Part shown: positions 8,207 to 17,213 of the stretch, piece after piece
Numbering within the stretch: the stretch's first letter is position 1
Layout of the letters: every line of letters begins with the position of its first letter
Assembly (NCBI GenBank): GCA_937146765.1
Contig: CAKZRP010000020.1
Coordinates: 94,900-158,899, forward strand
DNA: 64,000 bases
DNA from: an uncultured Paracoccaceae bacterium
Lineage (GTDB): Bacteria; Pseudomonadota; Alphaproteobacteria; Rhodobacterales; Rhodobacteraceae
Reading direction: 5' to 3'
Made by a program: the position numbers and the translations under genes
The notes under the pieces: model-generated
Database searches by the model: none
Told to the model about the DNA's origin: nothing
What the model saw: only the letters and a program-made list of their open reading frames with translations

Positions 8207-8965
8207 TCAGAAAACAAGGCTGCCATTCAGATAGGCCCGGGCCGCAGGGCTCTGCGGGTCGGGGAAGAAGGCGCGGGCGGCGCTGTGTTCCTGCACCTGT
8301 CCAGAGTGCAGGAACAGGACATCATCGGCCATGCGCCGGGCCTGTCCGGTGTCATGGGTGACAAGGATCACCCGAATGCCGCGATCGCGGGCCTGTCGCA
8401 CGATGGCCTCGATGGCCTGAACGGAGGCGGGATCAAGGCTTGCTGTCGCCTCATCAAGGAACAGAACCTCCGGATCGGTGGCCAGGGCGCGGGCGAGCGC
8501 CAGACGCTGCGCTTCGCCACCCGACAGGCGGCGGGCCGGAACCCTGGCCTTGTGCAGCAGGCCGACATGCTCCAGCAGCTCATCCCGGCGGTCGCGCCGC
8601 TTGCCGCGCGCCTTCAGCACAAAGTCGATATTGGCTGCCACCGAGCGACGCAGCAGCACCGGTTTCTGGAACACCAGCGCCTGACGCGCGGTGACGGCCA
8701 TCGGATCCTGACCGGCCCAGGCGATCTCTCCCGCGGTGGGGCGGATCAACCCGTGCAGGAGTTTCAGCAGCAGGCTCTTGCCCGCGCCATTCGGCCCCAT
8801 GATCACGGTGCAGCCCTGGGGTGCGAGGTCGAAACTGACGTCGCGCAGGAGCTCGGCCTCGCCTATGCGCAGCGAAAGACCGTGAACGCGCAGGGGCATC
8901 AGGTTTACATACCGTTCTGCGGGCAGGGCGCCCGGGCGGAAGTCGAGGGTGTCGATGCTAGACAT
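8207..8965 (-). CDS. tupC: Tungstate ABC transporter ATP-binding protein
   Basis: 252 residues. Walker A GPNGAGKS at 57-64, Q100 in LVFQKPVLLRRSV, signature LSGGEAQR at 147-154 and Walker B LFLDEATASLDP near 168-179. It overlaps the permease gene by 8 bases, implying translational coupling. Paired with a TupA-type binding protein, it drives tungstate uptake, presumably for tungsten-dependent formate or aldehyde dehydrogenases encoded elsewhere (inference). Confidence 0.92.
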   Translation of the reverse strand: MSSIDTLDFRPGALPAERYVNLMPLRVHGLSLRIGEAELLRDVSFDLAPQGCTVIMGPNGAGKSLLLKLLHGLIRPTAGEIAWAGQDPMAVTARQALVFQKPVLLRRSVAANIDFVLKARGKRRDRRDELLEHVGLLHKARVPARRLSGGEAQRLALARALATDPEVLFLDEATASLDPASVQAIEAIVRQARDRGIRVILVTHDTGQARRMADDVLFLHSGQVQEHSAARAFFPDPQSPAARAYLNGSLVF

Positions 8966-9665
8966 AGGCCTGCCTCCGCGCGCTCATCCGCAGGCTCTGG
9001 ACGCCCGCATTCACCCCAAGGGCAATCACCAAGAGGATCACCCCAAGCGCCAGCGCCAGTGCCAGATCCCCCTTCGAGGTCTCCAGTGCGATGGCGGTGG
9101 TCATCACCCGGGTCAGATGGTCGATATTGCCGCCCACGATCATGACCGCGCCGACCTCGGCCACCGCGCGGCCAAAGCCGGCCAGCGCCACGGTGAGCAG
9201 CGAGTAGCGCGCGTCCCAGAGGAGGGCGGCGATGACCTGGGCGCGGCTGAGGCAGAGCGAGCGGAACTGTTCGGCATATTCCGTGTGCAGATCCTCAAGC
9301 ACCTGTCGCGACAAGGCCGCGACGATGGGGGTGATCAGGATGGTCTGGGCAATGATCATTGCGGTTGGCGTATAAAGCAGGCCGAGAAACCCAAGCGGAC
9401 CGGAGCGGGACAGTTGCAGATATACCAGGAGTCCGACAACCACCGGCGGCAGCCCCATCAGCGCATTCATCAGGACCAGAACCGCACCGCGCCCCGAAAA
9501 CTGGCTGACTGCAACCAGCGCGCCGATCGGAAGGCCGATGATCAAGGCCAATACAGTGGCGGAGAGGCTGACCCGCAGCGACAGGGCGACGATCTCGAAA
9601 AGATCGGCGTTTCCTGATAACACCAGCGACAGCGCCAGTGAAAAGGCCTCCCCCAAGTCCTGCAA
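8958..9665 (-). CDS. tupB: Tungstate ABC transporter permease
   Basis: 235 residues from a TTG start at 9665 with GAGGGCGG about eight bases upstream; no better ATG is present before the conserved start (EAFSLALSLVLSGNADLFEIVALSLRVSLSA). About five to six membrane segments, with the permease motif VLEDLHTEYAEQFRSLCLSRAQVIAALL. It is the first gene of the tupB-tupC-tupA-regulator operon; the promoter should lie in the 150-base gap to the divergent TrmO-like gene. Confidence 0.9.
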   Translation of the reverse strand: MQDLGEAFSLALSLVLSGNADLFEIVALSLRVSLSATVLALIIGLPIGALVAVSQFSGRGAVLVLMNALMGLPPVVVGLLVYLQLSRSGPLGFLGLLYTPTAMIIAQTILITPIVAALSRQVLEDLHTEYAEQFRSLCLSRAQVIAALLWDARYSLLTVALAGFGRAVAEVGAVMIVGGNIDHLTRVMTTAIALETSKGDLALALALGVILLVIALGVNAGVQSLRMSARRQAYV

Positions 9666-9782
9666 AATTTCCGCCCTCTGCGACTCGTCCTCTTGGTCAA
9701 TTAATGGGCGGTTTTATGCAACTGGCAAGCAATGCTTCGACAAATGGGGGATGGAATGCGACGGATTGGACAAATTGGACTG

Positions 9783-9803
9783 CGTATAACTGCAGAATTT
9801 ACG
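9783..9803. promoter_or_regulatory. Imperfect inverted repeat in the tup/TrmO divergent region
   Basis: CGTATAA and ATTTACG flank a central CTGCAG, giving a 21-base partial dyad with outer CGTA/TACG. It loosely resembles oxyanion-regulator boxes of the CGnTATA type. It lies just upstream of the TrmO-like gene and about 120 bases from the tupB start, so it could be the operator of the PBP-type regulator. This is a positional guess. Confidence 0.25.
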
Positions 9804-9816
9804 AGGCATGGACAGA

Positions 9817-10299
9817 ATGACCCAAGACGCACCGCGCCAAAATGAAGTCGCGCTGGCTTTGCCCGAAGCCTGCGACGCGTCGTTGCGATTCATCGGCGTG
9901 ATCCGAACCCCCTGGGTGGACCGTAGGCAATGTCCACGACAGGGACGGCTGGACGGGCCGGAATGCCGCTTGGTGCTGCAGCCGCTCTGGGAGCCGGCGT
10001 TGCGCGGATTGGAGGATTACGCGCGGATCGAAGTGCTGTACTGGCTGCATCACAGTCGTCGGGATCTGGTCACGCAATCGCCGCGTTCGGACGGTGAGAC
10101 GGTGGGAACCTTTTCGCTGCGGTCTCCGGTGCGGCCCAATCCGATTGGAACCTCGCTGGTGGAACTCGTGCGCATCGAGGGAGCCGAAGTGGTGGTGCGC
10201 GGCTTGGACTGTCTGGACGGCACACCGCTTCTGGACATCAAACCGGACCGTTGCGCCTTTTCGCCCAAGGCGCCGCCCAAGCCGGATGCGGAGTCCTGA
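9817..10299 (+). CDS. TrmO/TsaA-like S-adenosylmethionine-dependent methyltransferase, short form
   Basis: 160 residues from ATG 9817 (GAGG lies 10 bases upstream; the ATG at 9808 is only one base after it). IGVIRTPW near the start, RSPVRPNPIGTSLVELVRI and GLDCLDGTPLLDIKP are the hallmark motifs of the UPF0066/TrmO beta-barrel family. E. coli TrmO methylates t6A37 of tRNA-Thr and is about 235 residues; this protein has only the catalytic barrel, as in several archaeal and alphaproteobacterial members whose substrate is not established. It is transcribed away from the tungstate operon. Confidence 0.85.
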   Translation: MTQDAPRQNEVALALPEACDASLRFIGVIRTPWVDRRQCPRQGRLDGPECRLVLQPLWEPALRGLEDYARIEVLYWLHHSRRDLVTQSPRSDGETVGTFSLRSPVRPNPIGTSLVELVRIEGAEVVVRGLDCLDGTPLLDIKPDRCAFSPKAPPKPDAES

Positions 10300-10327
10300 T
10301 CGGCCCTTTGCGACCCGCCGCCGCAAT

Positions 10328-10357
10328 AAAAAAGGGGCCGCGCGTGCGACCCCTTTT
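10328..10357. terminator. Bidirectional terminator between TrmO-like gene and decarboxylase gene
   Basis: AAAAAAGGGG and CCCCTTTT bracket a GC loop (GCGCGT centre), forming a stem with A run on one side and T run on the other. It sits between convergent genes ending at 10299 (plus) and 10389 (minus) and can stop transcription both ways. Confidence 0.85.
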
Positions 10358-10388
10358 GCCGTGATGTCTGCCACAGACGATTGTCGTG

Positions 10389-12674
10389 CTATTCCGCGAC
10401 ACAATCGGCGAAGAACTGGATCTCGCCGCTCTCGCTGACCTCCTGCACAAGACCGTGGATGTCGGTCTCGAAGCCTGGGCATTCGCGGGCAAATGCGCGG
10501 TTGAACTGGAGATATTCCACGATCCGCTTGTTGAACACCTCACCCGGAACGAGCAGCGGGATGCCCGGCGGGTAGGGGGTCACGAGGCTGGTGGTCACTC
10601 GGCCCTCAAGGTCGTCGATGCCGACCCGCTCGGTCTTGCGGCGCGCGATATGGGAAAACGCCTCGGTCGGGGTCATCGCCGGATGGTGGTCGCTGAGGTA
10701 GATCTCGGTGGTCAGGCGCGCCACGTCGTATTTGGCATATAGCGCGTGCACGTGCTGGCAGAGGTCTCGCAGTCCCATCTTCTCGTAGCGCGGCTGTTTC
10801 GCGGCAAACTCCGGCATCACCCGCCACAGAGGCTGGTTCTTGTCGTAGTCGTCCTTGAACTGCTGCAGCGAAGCCAAAAGCGTGTTCCAGCGGCCCTTGG
10901 TGATGCCGATGGTGAACATGATGAAGAAGGAGTAGAGCCCCGTCTTCTCGACCACCACGCCATGCTCGGTCAGATATTTCGACACGATCGAGGCGGGGAT
11001 ACCGGTTTCCTCGAAGCGGCCATCGATGTTCAGGCCGGGGGTGATCAGGGTCGCCTTGATCGGGTCCAGCATGTTGAAGCCGCGGGCCATGTCGCCAAAA
11101 CCGTGCCAGGCGTCCTCGCCCGAGGATTCGACGCCCTCGCTGTCGGTCTTCTTCAGTTCCCAGTCTTTTGCGCGGCCGATGCCCTCTTCTTCCAAAGTGT
11201 CCGGCCCCCAGACCTGGAACCACCAGTCATTGCCGAACTCCTCGTCCACCTTGCGCATCGCACGGCGGAAATCGAGCGCCTCCATCAGGCTTTCCTCTAC
11301 CAGCGCGGTGCCACCCGGAGGTTCCATCATCGCTGCGGCCACATCGCAGGAGGCGATGATGGAATATTGCGGCGAAGTGGAGGTGTGCATCAGATAGCTC
11401 TCGTTGAAGAGATGCCGGTCGAGCTTGGTGTCCTCGGCATCCTGCACCAGCACGTGGCTGGCCTGGCTGATGCCGGCGAGGAGCTTGTGCACCGATTGCG
11501 TTGCGTAGGTCACCGATTTCTTGGTGCGGGCGCGCTTGCGGCCCATGGCGTGATAGCTGCCATAGAAGGGGTGGAAGGCGGCATGCGGCAGCCATGCTTC
11601 ATCAAAGTGCAGGTTCTCCACCCAGCCATCGAGCGCTTCCTTGATGACTTCGGTGTTGTAGAGCACCCCGTCATAGGTGGATTGGGTCACCGTCATGATC
11701 CGCGGCTGCACCTTGTCGATGTCGTAATCGGCCAGCAGCGGGTTTTCCCGCATCTTGGCCTTGATCGCCTCAGGTTCGAATTCCGACCGCTGGATCGGGC
11801 CGATGATGCCCCAATGGTTGCGGGTCGGCTTCAGAAAGACCGGGATCGCGCCGCACATGATGATCGAGTGCAGGATCGACTTGTGACAGTTGCGGTCCAC
11901 CACAACCACGTCGCCGGGGGCAACCGTGTGGTGCCAGACCATCTTGTTCGAGGTGGAGGTGCCGTTGGTCACAAAGAAGCAGTGATCGGCGTTGAAAATC
12001 CGCGCGGCGTTCTTTTCCGACTCGCCTATGGCACCGTTGTGATCCAGAAGCTGGCCCAGCTCCTCCACCGCGTTGCAGACGTCGGCGCGCAGCATGTTCT
12101 CGCCGTAGAACTGGTGATACATCTGCCCGATGGGGGATTTGAGGAAGGCGACGCCGCCCGAATGCCCCGGGCAGTGCCACGAATAGGATCCATCCTCGGC
12201 ATAGTCCAACAACGCCTTGAAGAAGGGTGGCTGGATATATTCGATATAGCTCTTGGCCTCGCGGATGATGTGGCGCGCCACAAATTCCGGCGTGTCCTCG
12301 AACATGTGGATGAAGCCGTGCAGCTCCTTCAGGATGTCGTTGGGCAGGTGGCGCGAGGTCTTGGTCTCGCCGTGCAGGAAGATCGGCACATCGGCGTTCT
12401 TCCAGCGCACTTCCTCGATGAAGCTGCGCAGGTTGAGGACCGCCGGGTCAAGGTCAGGCCCGGGCGAGAACTCCTCGTCGTCGATCGAGAGCACAAAGGC
12501 GGAGGCCCGGCTCTGCTGCTGGGCGAATTGGCTGAGATCGCCGTAGGAGGTTACGCCCAGAACCTCGAATCCTTCGCGTTCTATGGCATCGGCCAGAGCG
12601 CGGATCCCGAGCCCGGAGGTATTCTCGGAACGAAAATCTTCGTCAATGATGACAATGGGAAAGCGGAATTTCAT
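10389..12674 (-). CDS. Biodegradative-type Orn/Lys/Arg decarboxylase
   Basis: 761 residues from ATG 12674, chosen because GAGGAGAGA precedes it and the protein then starts with the standard wing domain (MKFRFPIVIIDEDFRSENTS). Fold type I PLP enzyme, PF03709-PF01276-PF03711: N-terminal response-regulator-like domain about 1-130, major domain about 140-580 with HFDEAW (D358) and the PLP lysine in SVHK (K397), then C-terminal domain. It decarboxylates ornithine, lysine or arginine to a polyamine or diamine; the exact substrate cannot be fixed by eye. It stands alone between terminators. Roseobacters also use eukaryote-like ornithine decarboxylases, so this larger enzyme may serve acid or polyamine physiology. 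Confidence 0.92.
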   Translation of the reverse strand: MKFRFPIVIIDEDFRSENTSGLGIRALADAIEREGFEVLGVTSYGDLSQFAQQQSRASAFVLSIDDEEFSPGPDLDPAVLNLRSFIEEVRWKNADVPIFLHGETKTSRHLPNDILKELHGFIHMFEDTPEFVARHIIREAKSYIEYIQPPFFKALLDYAEDGSYSWHCPGHSGGVAFLKSPIGQMYHQFYGENMLRADVCNAVEELGQLLDHNGAIGESEKNAARIFNADHCFFVTNGTSTSNKMVWHHTVAPGDVVVVDRNCHKSILHSIIMCGAIPVFLKPTRNHWGIIGPIQRSEFEPEAIKAKMRENPLLADYDIDKVQPRIMTVTQSTYDGVLYNTEVIKEALDGWVENLHFDEAWLPHAAFHPFYGSYHAMGRKRARTKKSVTYATQSVHKLLAGISQASHVLVQDAEDTKLDRHLFNESYLMHTSTSPQYSIIASCDVAAAMMEPPGGTALVEESLMEALDFRRAMRKVDEEFGNDWWFQVWGPDTLEEEGIGRAKDWELKKTDSEGVESSGEDAWHGFGDMARGFNMLDPIKATLITPGLNIDGRFEETGIPASIVSKYLTEHGVVVEKTGLYSFFIMFTIGITKGRWNTLLASLQQFKDDYDKNQPLWRVMPEFAAKQPRYEKMGLRDLCQHVHALYAKYDVARLTTEIYLSDHHPAMTPTEAFSHIARRKTERVGIDDLEGRVTTSLVTPYPPGIPLLVPGEVFNKRIVEYLQFNRAFARECPGFETDIHGLVQEVSESGEIQFFADCVAE

Positions 12675-12890
12675 AGGTCTCTCCTCGCGGCAAGCAGACG
12701 GGTCTTGGGTCTTGCCTTGGCTTTCCCGGACCCTAAAGCTTGCGGCGACGCAGCGCCACCGGAGATTGTCCATGTCAGGGCACCGGCCCCGTGGATGCGC
12801 GCTGCTCCGCCACCAAGACGGCTCGCCATATGTGACCCCACGCCCCAGGACTGGGTTCAGTCCCCTCTGCCGGAAAGGGCGGAGCCAGAC
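12675..12890. other. Decarboxylase upstream region
   Basis: About 215 bases between the decarboxylase start and the tRNA terminator. It must hold the decarboxylase promoter, but I could not identify a convincing -35/-10 pair, small ORF or RNA element in it. Confidence 0.4.
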
Positions 12891-12918
12891 AAAACAAAAG
12901 GCGCCCAAAGGGCGCCTT
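12891..12918 (-). terminator. Rho-independent terminator of tRNA-Pro
   Basis: AAGGCGCCC-AAA-GGGCGCCTT is a perfect 9-bp stem with a 3-base loop; on the minus strand it is followed by TTTTGTTTTG. It starts eight bases after the CCA end of the tRNA. Confidence 0.92.
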
Positions 12919-12925
12919 GTTTTAT

Positions 12926-13002
12926 TGGTCGGAGCGAGAGGATTCGAACCTCCGGCCCCTGCCTCCCGAAGACAGTGCTCTACCAGGCTGAGCTACGCTC
13001 CG
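12926..13002 (-). tRNA. tRNA-Pro (anticodon CGG)
   Basis: Minus strand. Acceptor CGGAGCG pairs with CGCTCCG, discriminator A, CCA encoded. The D arm contains AGCTCAGCCTGGTAGAGC; the anticodon stem CTGTC/GGCAG encloses the loop TTCGGGA, so the anticodon is CGG, reading CCG proline codons; the T arm is GGTTCGAATCC. 77 bases including CCA. Confidence 0.97.
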
Positions 13003-13046
13003 ACCGTGGCGCGTGAAGTAGCGCCAGCCTGAGGGATATGCAAGCC

Positions 13047-14003
13047 CTATTCGTCACGATTCTCGCCGGAGTTCCGTTTTAGCAGGAAGGAGACATTGAG
13101 ACCGCCGCCAATCGCGGCCCGGCTGCGGGTCTGCAGCACCGGCGTATTGGAGGAACGGCCACCGCGTGCCTCGCGCAGGACGATGAAGACGCCGCTGCCA
13201 ATGATGATCCCGGCCCCCACAAGCGTCAGCACGTCCACGTCCTCGTTGAACAGCATCGCCCCATAGAGCGTGGCCCAGATCATCTGCGAATACTGCATTG
13301 GGGCCACGATGGCGGCCTCGCCGATGGTATAGGCATTGACCAGGAGCAGGGTGCCACAGAAACCGAAGATCGCGATCACCGCGAGGCCGCCCAGTTCCGG
13401 ACCGGTCATGGGCACATAGACGAAGGGAAGGGTGAGCCCCATCACCACCACCGTGGTGAGCATCGGATAGAGCATCAGGACCACGCGACGTTCCACATTG
13501 CTCAGCTTGCGAAGAATCACCGACTGGAAGGAATTGCCGAAGGCGGCCAGCAGGGCAGCGGCATGGCCGAGGCCAAGTTCGGTCTCGCCGGGGCGCAGCA
13601 CGATCAGCACCCCGATGAAGCCGACCACGACGGCCGCAAGCCGGGGCAGGCCGACCTTTTCGCCGAGGATCGGGATCGACAGCAGGGTAATCAGCAGCGG
13701 GGTGGCGAACAGGAGCGCATAGGTCTGCGCCAGGGGCAGCACCGAGAAGGCATAGAAACAGCTGGCCGGGATGATCGACATCGACAGCGCGCGCAGGGCG
13801 TTCCAACCGGGATGCACCGCGCGCAGATTGCCCGGGGTGGCGTCGCGCACCATCAGGAGGGTCAGCAGAGGGAAGCTCAACAGACTTGAAAAGAACACGA
13901 TCTGAAAAGCGGAGATATGGGCGCTGACATATTTCACGATCACATCGTGGGTGGAAAAAATTCCATAGGCCAGCAGGGCCAGAAGGGCTGCTTTGATATT
14001 CAT
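13047..14003 (-). CDS. DMT-superfamily transporter (two EamA domains)
   Basis: 318 residues with ten predicted membrane helices in two EamA repeats: the first ends near GFIGVLIVLRPGETELG, the second near GAGIIIGSGVFIVLREARGG. Members export or import small metabolites; the substrate is unknown. A soluble tail of about 35 residues (NTPVLQTRSRAAIGGGLNVS...) follows the last helix. It is separated from tRNA-Pro by 44 bases and from leuB by a terminator, so it is probably transcribed alone. Confidence 0.88.
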   Translation of the reverse strand: MNIKAALLALLAYGIFSTHDVIVKYVSAHISAFQIVFFSSLLSFPLLTLLMVRDATPGNLRAVHPGWNALRALSMSIIPASCFYAFSVLPLAQTYALLFATPLLITLLSIPILGEKVGLPRLAAVVVGFIGVLIVLRPGETELGLGHAAALLAAFGNSFQSVILRKLSNVERRVVLMLYPMLTTVVVMGLTLPFVYVPMTGPELGGLAVIAIFGFCGTLLLVNAYTIGEAAIVAPMQYSQMIWATLYGAMLFNEDVDVLTLVGAGIIIGSGVFIVLREARGGRSSNTPVLQTRSRAAIGGGLNVSFLLKRNSGENRDE

Positions 14004-14134
14004 GAAATCACCGGAGTGGCTGAAAAGGGGGCGCCTGCGCTCCCATACCTATAGCGCTAACTCCGCCGGGGGGCGTCTTGCAAGGGGCGAATGTCCGTAG
14101 CCCGCCAACTGCTTCTGAGTTACCAAAATGCAAC

Positions 14135-14156
14135 AGGCCGGGGGTGAGCCCGGCCT
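14135..14156 (-). terminator. Probable leuB terminator
   Basis: AGGCCGGG and CCCGGCCT form a perfect 8-bp stem with a 6-base loop, 24 bases after the leuB stop. On the minus strand it is followed by GTTGCATTTT, a weak T tract. Confidence 0.65.
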
Positions 14157-14179
14157 GAAACGGAAGAACTGGAGCAGGA

Positions 14180-15283
14180 TCAGAGGCTGGCGTCCAGCGC
14201 TGCCACGATCGCGTCGCCCATCTCGGACGTGGAGACCGGTGTCACGCCTTCTTCGCCGAGGAGGTCGGCAGTGCGGACGCCATCGGCGAGCACTTGCTCA
14301 ACGGCTTTCTCCAGACGGTCCGCCTCGGTGCCGAGGTCAAAGCTGTAGCGCAGCGCCATGGCAAAGGAGAGGATGCAGGCGATCGGGTTTGCCTTGCCTT
14401 GGCCGGCGATATCCGGGGCGGAGCCGTGCACCGGCTCGTAAAGCGCCTTGGGACGGCCGTTCTCCATCGGTGCACCGAGCGACGCAGAAGGCAGCATCCC
14501 CAGGGAGCCGGTCAGCATCGCGGCGGCATCGGACAGAAGGTCGCCAAACAGGTTGTCGGTCACGATGACGTCGAACTGCTTGGGCCAGCGGCAGAGCTGC
14601 ATCGCGCCTGCATCAGCATACATGTGGCTGAGGGCGACCTCGGGGTAGTCCTTACCCACCTCGGTCACCACTTCGCGCCACAGGATGCCCGACTCCATCA
14701 CGTTGGCTTTTTCCATCGAGCAGAGTTTTTTGCCCCGACGCATCGCCAGCTCAAACGCGGAGCGGGCCACCCGGTCGATTTCCGACTCGGTGTAGCGCTG
14801 GGTGTTGATGCCCACACGCTCGTTGCCTTCCTCGAAGATGCCGCGCGGCTCGCCGAAGTAGATGCCGGAGGTCAGCTCGCGCACGATCATGATGTCGAGG
14901 CCGGCCACGACGTCTTTTTTCAGCGAGGAGAAATCCGCCAGCGCGTCAAAGCACTGCGCCGGACGCAGGTTGGAATAGAGATCCATTTCCTTGCGCAGAC
15001 GCAGCAGGCCGCGCTCCGGTTTCACCGAGAAGTCGAGGACGTCGTATTTCGGGCCACCCACGGCGCCGAGCAGCACGGCGTCCACCGCCTGTGCTTTGGC
15101 CATGGTGTCGTCATGCAGGGGCGTGCCATGGGCGTCATACGCCGCGCCACCGACAAGGTCTTCGCTCACATCGAACTGAATGTCGCGCTTGTCGCCATAC
15201 CAGGTGATGATCTTCTTGACCTCGGCCATGACCTCGGGGCCGATGCCGTCGCCCGGCAGGATCAGAATCGATGGATTGGACAT
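14180..15283 (-). CDS. leuB: 3-isopropylmalate dehydrogenase
   Basis: 367 residues from ATG 15283, which has GGAG nine bases upstream and begins at the conserved [17 protein letters not shown]; the open frame extends further upstream without support. NAD-binding [14 protein letters not shown] and active-site [13 protein letters not shown] and [21 protein letters not shown] blocks are intact. It oxidises and decarboxylates 3-isopropylmalate to 2-oxoisocaproate in leucine synthesis. It lies about 2.3 kb after leuD on the same strand, with two unrelated genes between. Confidence 0.97.
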   Translation of the reverse strand: MSNPSILILPGDGIGPEVMAEVKKIITWYGDKRDIQFDVSEDLVGGAAYDAHGTPLHDDTMAKAQAVDAVLLGAVGGPKYDVLDFSVKPERGLLRLRKEMDLYSNLRPAQCFDALADFSSLKKDVVAGLDIMIVRELTSGIYFGEPRGIFEEGNERVGINTQRYTESEIDRVARSAFELAMRRGKKLCSMEKANVMESGILWREVVTEVGKDYPEVALSHMYADAGAMQLCRWPKQFDVIVTDNLFGDLLSDAAAMLTGSLGMLPSASLGAPMENGRPKALYEPVHGSAPDIAGQGKANPIACILSFAMALRYSFDLGTEADRLEKAVEQVLADGVRTADLLGEEGVTPVSTSEMGDAIVAALDASL

Positions 15284-15378
15284 CTCGAAAACTCCTTTGA
15301 CGTGTTGGCAAAGGGGGTAGCGGGCGGCTGTCGCGGGGTCAATGAATCTCGCGCAATAATCCTGCTTTTTAAGGGGGC

Positions 15379-16386
15379 TCAGAGGCGGATATCGATCCAG
15401 ACAAGCCCATGACGACTGGCTTTCGTGCGCAGGATGCCGCTGGCGGTGATCTCGACCCCGACCGAGGGCAGGATATAGTCGACCCGCATAGGGCCGGTGC
15501 GCTCCCACAGGGCAGTGTGACTGTGGCCCTCGCTGTCCATCGGCGCTACCTCCTGCAAGCGGGGATCCTTCAGCAGACGCAAGAGCGCGTCCTTGTGCCC
15601 CTCGCCGCGTTCGGGGTCATTATTGGCGTCCCCGAGAAGCACAAAGGGAGGTTGCGGAACCGGGCCGAGGCGACCGTCCAGAAGATGCAGCCAGAGCAGG
15701 ATTTCGTCGGCATTGCGGCGGCCGTTTCGATCTTCCGGCCCGTCAAACACCGGCGGTGCCGCATGAAAGGTCAGGATCGGGAGCAACCGGCCATCCGGCA
15801 GGCGCAGCGGCACCAGCCAATGATTGACCGAAGATAGCGGCTGAAGGGCGGCGGTCTGGGGATCGGGGAAGGCGCTGCCGTCCGGGTGGGTCGGCATCCT
15901 GTGCTCCGGCAATGTGTGCCAGAGCAGGGCGGTCAGATCGCGCAGGTGCGTCTTTTCGATGGGCAGGCGCGACAGGAGCGCCATGCCTCCCTGACCACTG
16001 AACCTTCCCCAACCCCAGGCGTCCTCCGGCTCGCCCAGACGTCCATCACCATCGAGGTCCCGGCCGGAGGCGATCCCCGCGTTGGGTCGTGCGGTGAAGG
16101 TATGGGCATAGTCGAGGCCCGACTTGGACAGGCGTGCTTGCAGGGCCTGAAGGGCCTTGCGGTCAAAGTCCCAGTCGATGCCCTGCAGGACCAGAACGTC
16201 GGCCTCAGCGGCGAGGATGGTCTCGACCACAGCCGACACCTGCGGATCGTCGCGGGTCAGGTCGCGCAACAGCAGGCCCGGCCCCTTGCGAGACAGTTCG
16301 GTGTTGAAGGTGGCCAGGCGCAGCGTGTCGGCGCAGGCGGTGGAGCTCCAGAGGCAGAACAGCAGGAGCGCCGCCGCCGCCCTCAT
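15379..16386 (-). CDS. Secreted endonuclease/exonuclease/phosphatase-family protein
   Basis: 335 residues from ATG 16386, whose ATGA overlaps the stop of the membrane-protein gene upstream. A signal peptide ([19 protein letters not shown]) is followed by [22 protein letters not shown], then LLGDANNDP, and C-terminal DYILPS and [13 protein letters not shown]: the metal-binding and catalytic blocks (N, D-x-N, D, H) of the EEP superfamily. It probably hydrolyses a phosphodiester or phosphomonoester in the periplasm or outside the cell. Substrate unknown. Confidence 0.85.
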   Translation of the reverse strand: MRAAAALLLFCLWSSTACADTLRLATFNTELSRKGPGLLLRDLTRDDPQVSAVVETILAAEADVLVLQGIDWDFDRKALQALQARLSKSGLDYAHTFTARPNAGIASGRDLDGDGRLGEPEDAWGWGRFSGQGGMALLSRLPIEKTHLRDLTALLWHTLPEHRMPTHPDGSAFPDPQTAALQPLSSVNHWLVPLRLPDGRLLPILTFHAAPPVFDGPEDRNGRRNADEILLWLHLLDGRLGPVPQPPFVLLGDANNDPERGEGHKDALLRLLKDPRLQEVAPMDSEGHSHTALWERTGPMRVDYILPSVGVEITASGILRTKASRHGLVWIDIRL

Positions 16387-17213
16387 ACGGTCTGCAGGTT
16401 CTGATCGGCGAGGAAGCTGCGGCGTTTCTGCTCGATCAGATCGGCGACGCGCAGACGGGCCAGACCCCGGATGATCATGCTGGCAGGAACCATGGCCCAG
16501 CCGGTCACGCACCAGATCAGGAGCTGCGGATTGGAGAGCAGCATCGGGTCGAAGATGCTTGCCGGCATGTGGACCAGCGCCGGAAGCAGGAAGGGCAGCA
16601 ACAGACCGGCGAGGATATGCAGCTTGGCGTCCCGTTGCAGCCGCGCCACCACGTCAAGGCCGGTGGTCGGATCAAACAGGGGCATGTTGACCCAGACATT
16701 GAATGCACCATTGCTGAAGGGCCAGTTGCGGAGCCGGATCACGCAGGCAAACCAGACTACCGAGGCCAGCGACAGCCCATAGGCCAGTGCGGCGGCGGCC
16801 CGGATCAGGTCCACCGTCTGCTGCGGCATCTCGGGTGGCATCATCCTCCGCACCAGATGGACTGGCGTGTAGGCGAAATCCAGCAACGCCCCTGCAGCAT
16901 GGCCGAACCGATCGACAAGGGCGGTCAACCCGGTGGCGGCAAAGGGATGCGACACCAGAAGGCTCAGCAACAGCATGGCGAGGGAGGTGAAGACAAACCG
17001 GCCCCGGTTCAGGGGCGGCGCGTCACGAAATTCGAGGACACTAGGGACCGGGGCGCAGTATTCCGCAAAAACGAAGAGCCCCGCCAAGAGCGCCGTGAAG
17101 GCAATGATCTCGGGCGATTGCGTGGCTGCCGCCGGCAGCACCATCGAGGGCAGAGCCACCAGAAGCGCCACCAAAACCCCGCGAATTGCCGCGCTCGTCA
17201 TGCGTGCAAGCAC
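16383..17213 (-). CDS. Conserved polytopic membrane protein of unknown function
   Basis: 276 residues from GTG 17213 (AAGGGAA lies six bases upstream; an ATG at 17201 has no ribosome site). About six hydrophobic segments (near 12-30, 36-55, 73-90, 132-160, 200-235, 236-255) and a positively charged C-terminus (LARLRVADLIEQKRRSFLAD) suggest an inner-membrane protein. I do not recognise a family. The 4-base overlap with the EEP gene points to co-translation, so the two may act together. Confidence 0.75.
   Translation of the reverse strand: MLARMTSAAIRGVLVALLVALPSMVLPAAATQSPEIIAFTALLAGLFVFAEYCAPVPSVLEFRDAPPLNRGRFVFTSLAMLLLSLLVSHPFAATGLTALVDRFGHAAGALLDFAYTPVHLVRRMMPPEMPQQTVDLIRAAAALAYGLSLASVVWFACVIRLRNWPFSNGAFNVWVNMPLFDPTTGLDVVARLQRDAKLHILAGLLLPFLLPALVHMPASIFDPMLLSNPQLLIWCVTGWAMVPASMIIRGLARLRVADLIEQKRRSFLADQNLQTV

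Noticed and set aside
9666..9816. Moco/Tuco riboswitch upstream of tupB
   Set aside because: I did not find the conserved Moco-motif helices; the gap is also short and without suitable stems.
10746..13016. 756-codon plus-strand open frame opposite the decarboxylase
   Set aside because: Antisense of the decarboxylase; it also runs through the tRNA-Pro gene and its terminator. High GC makes such long shadows common.
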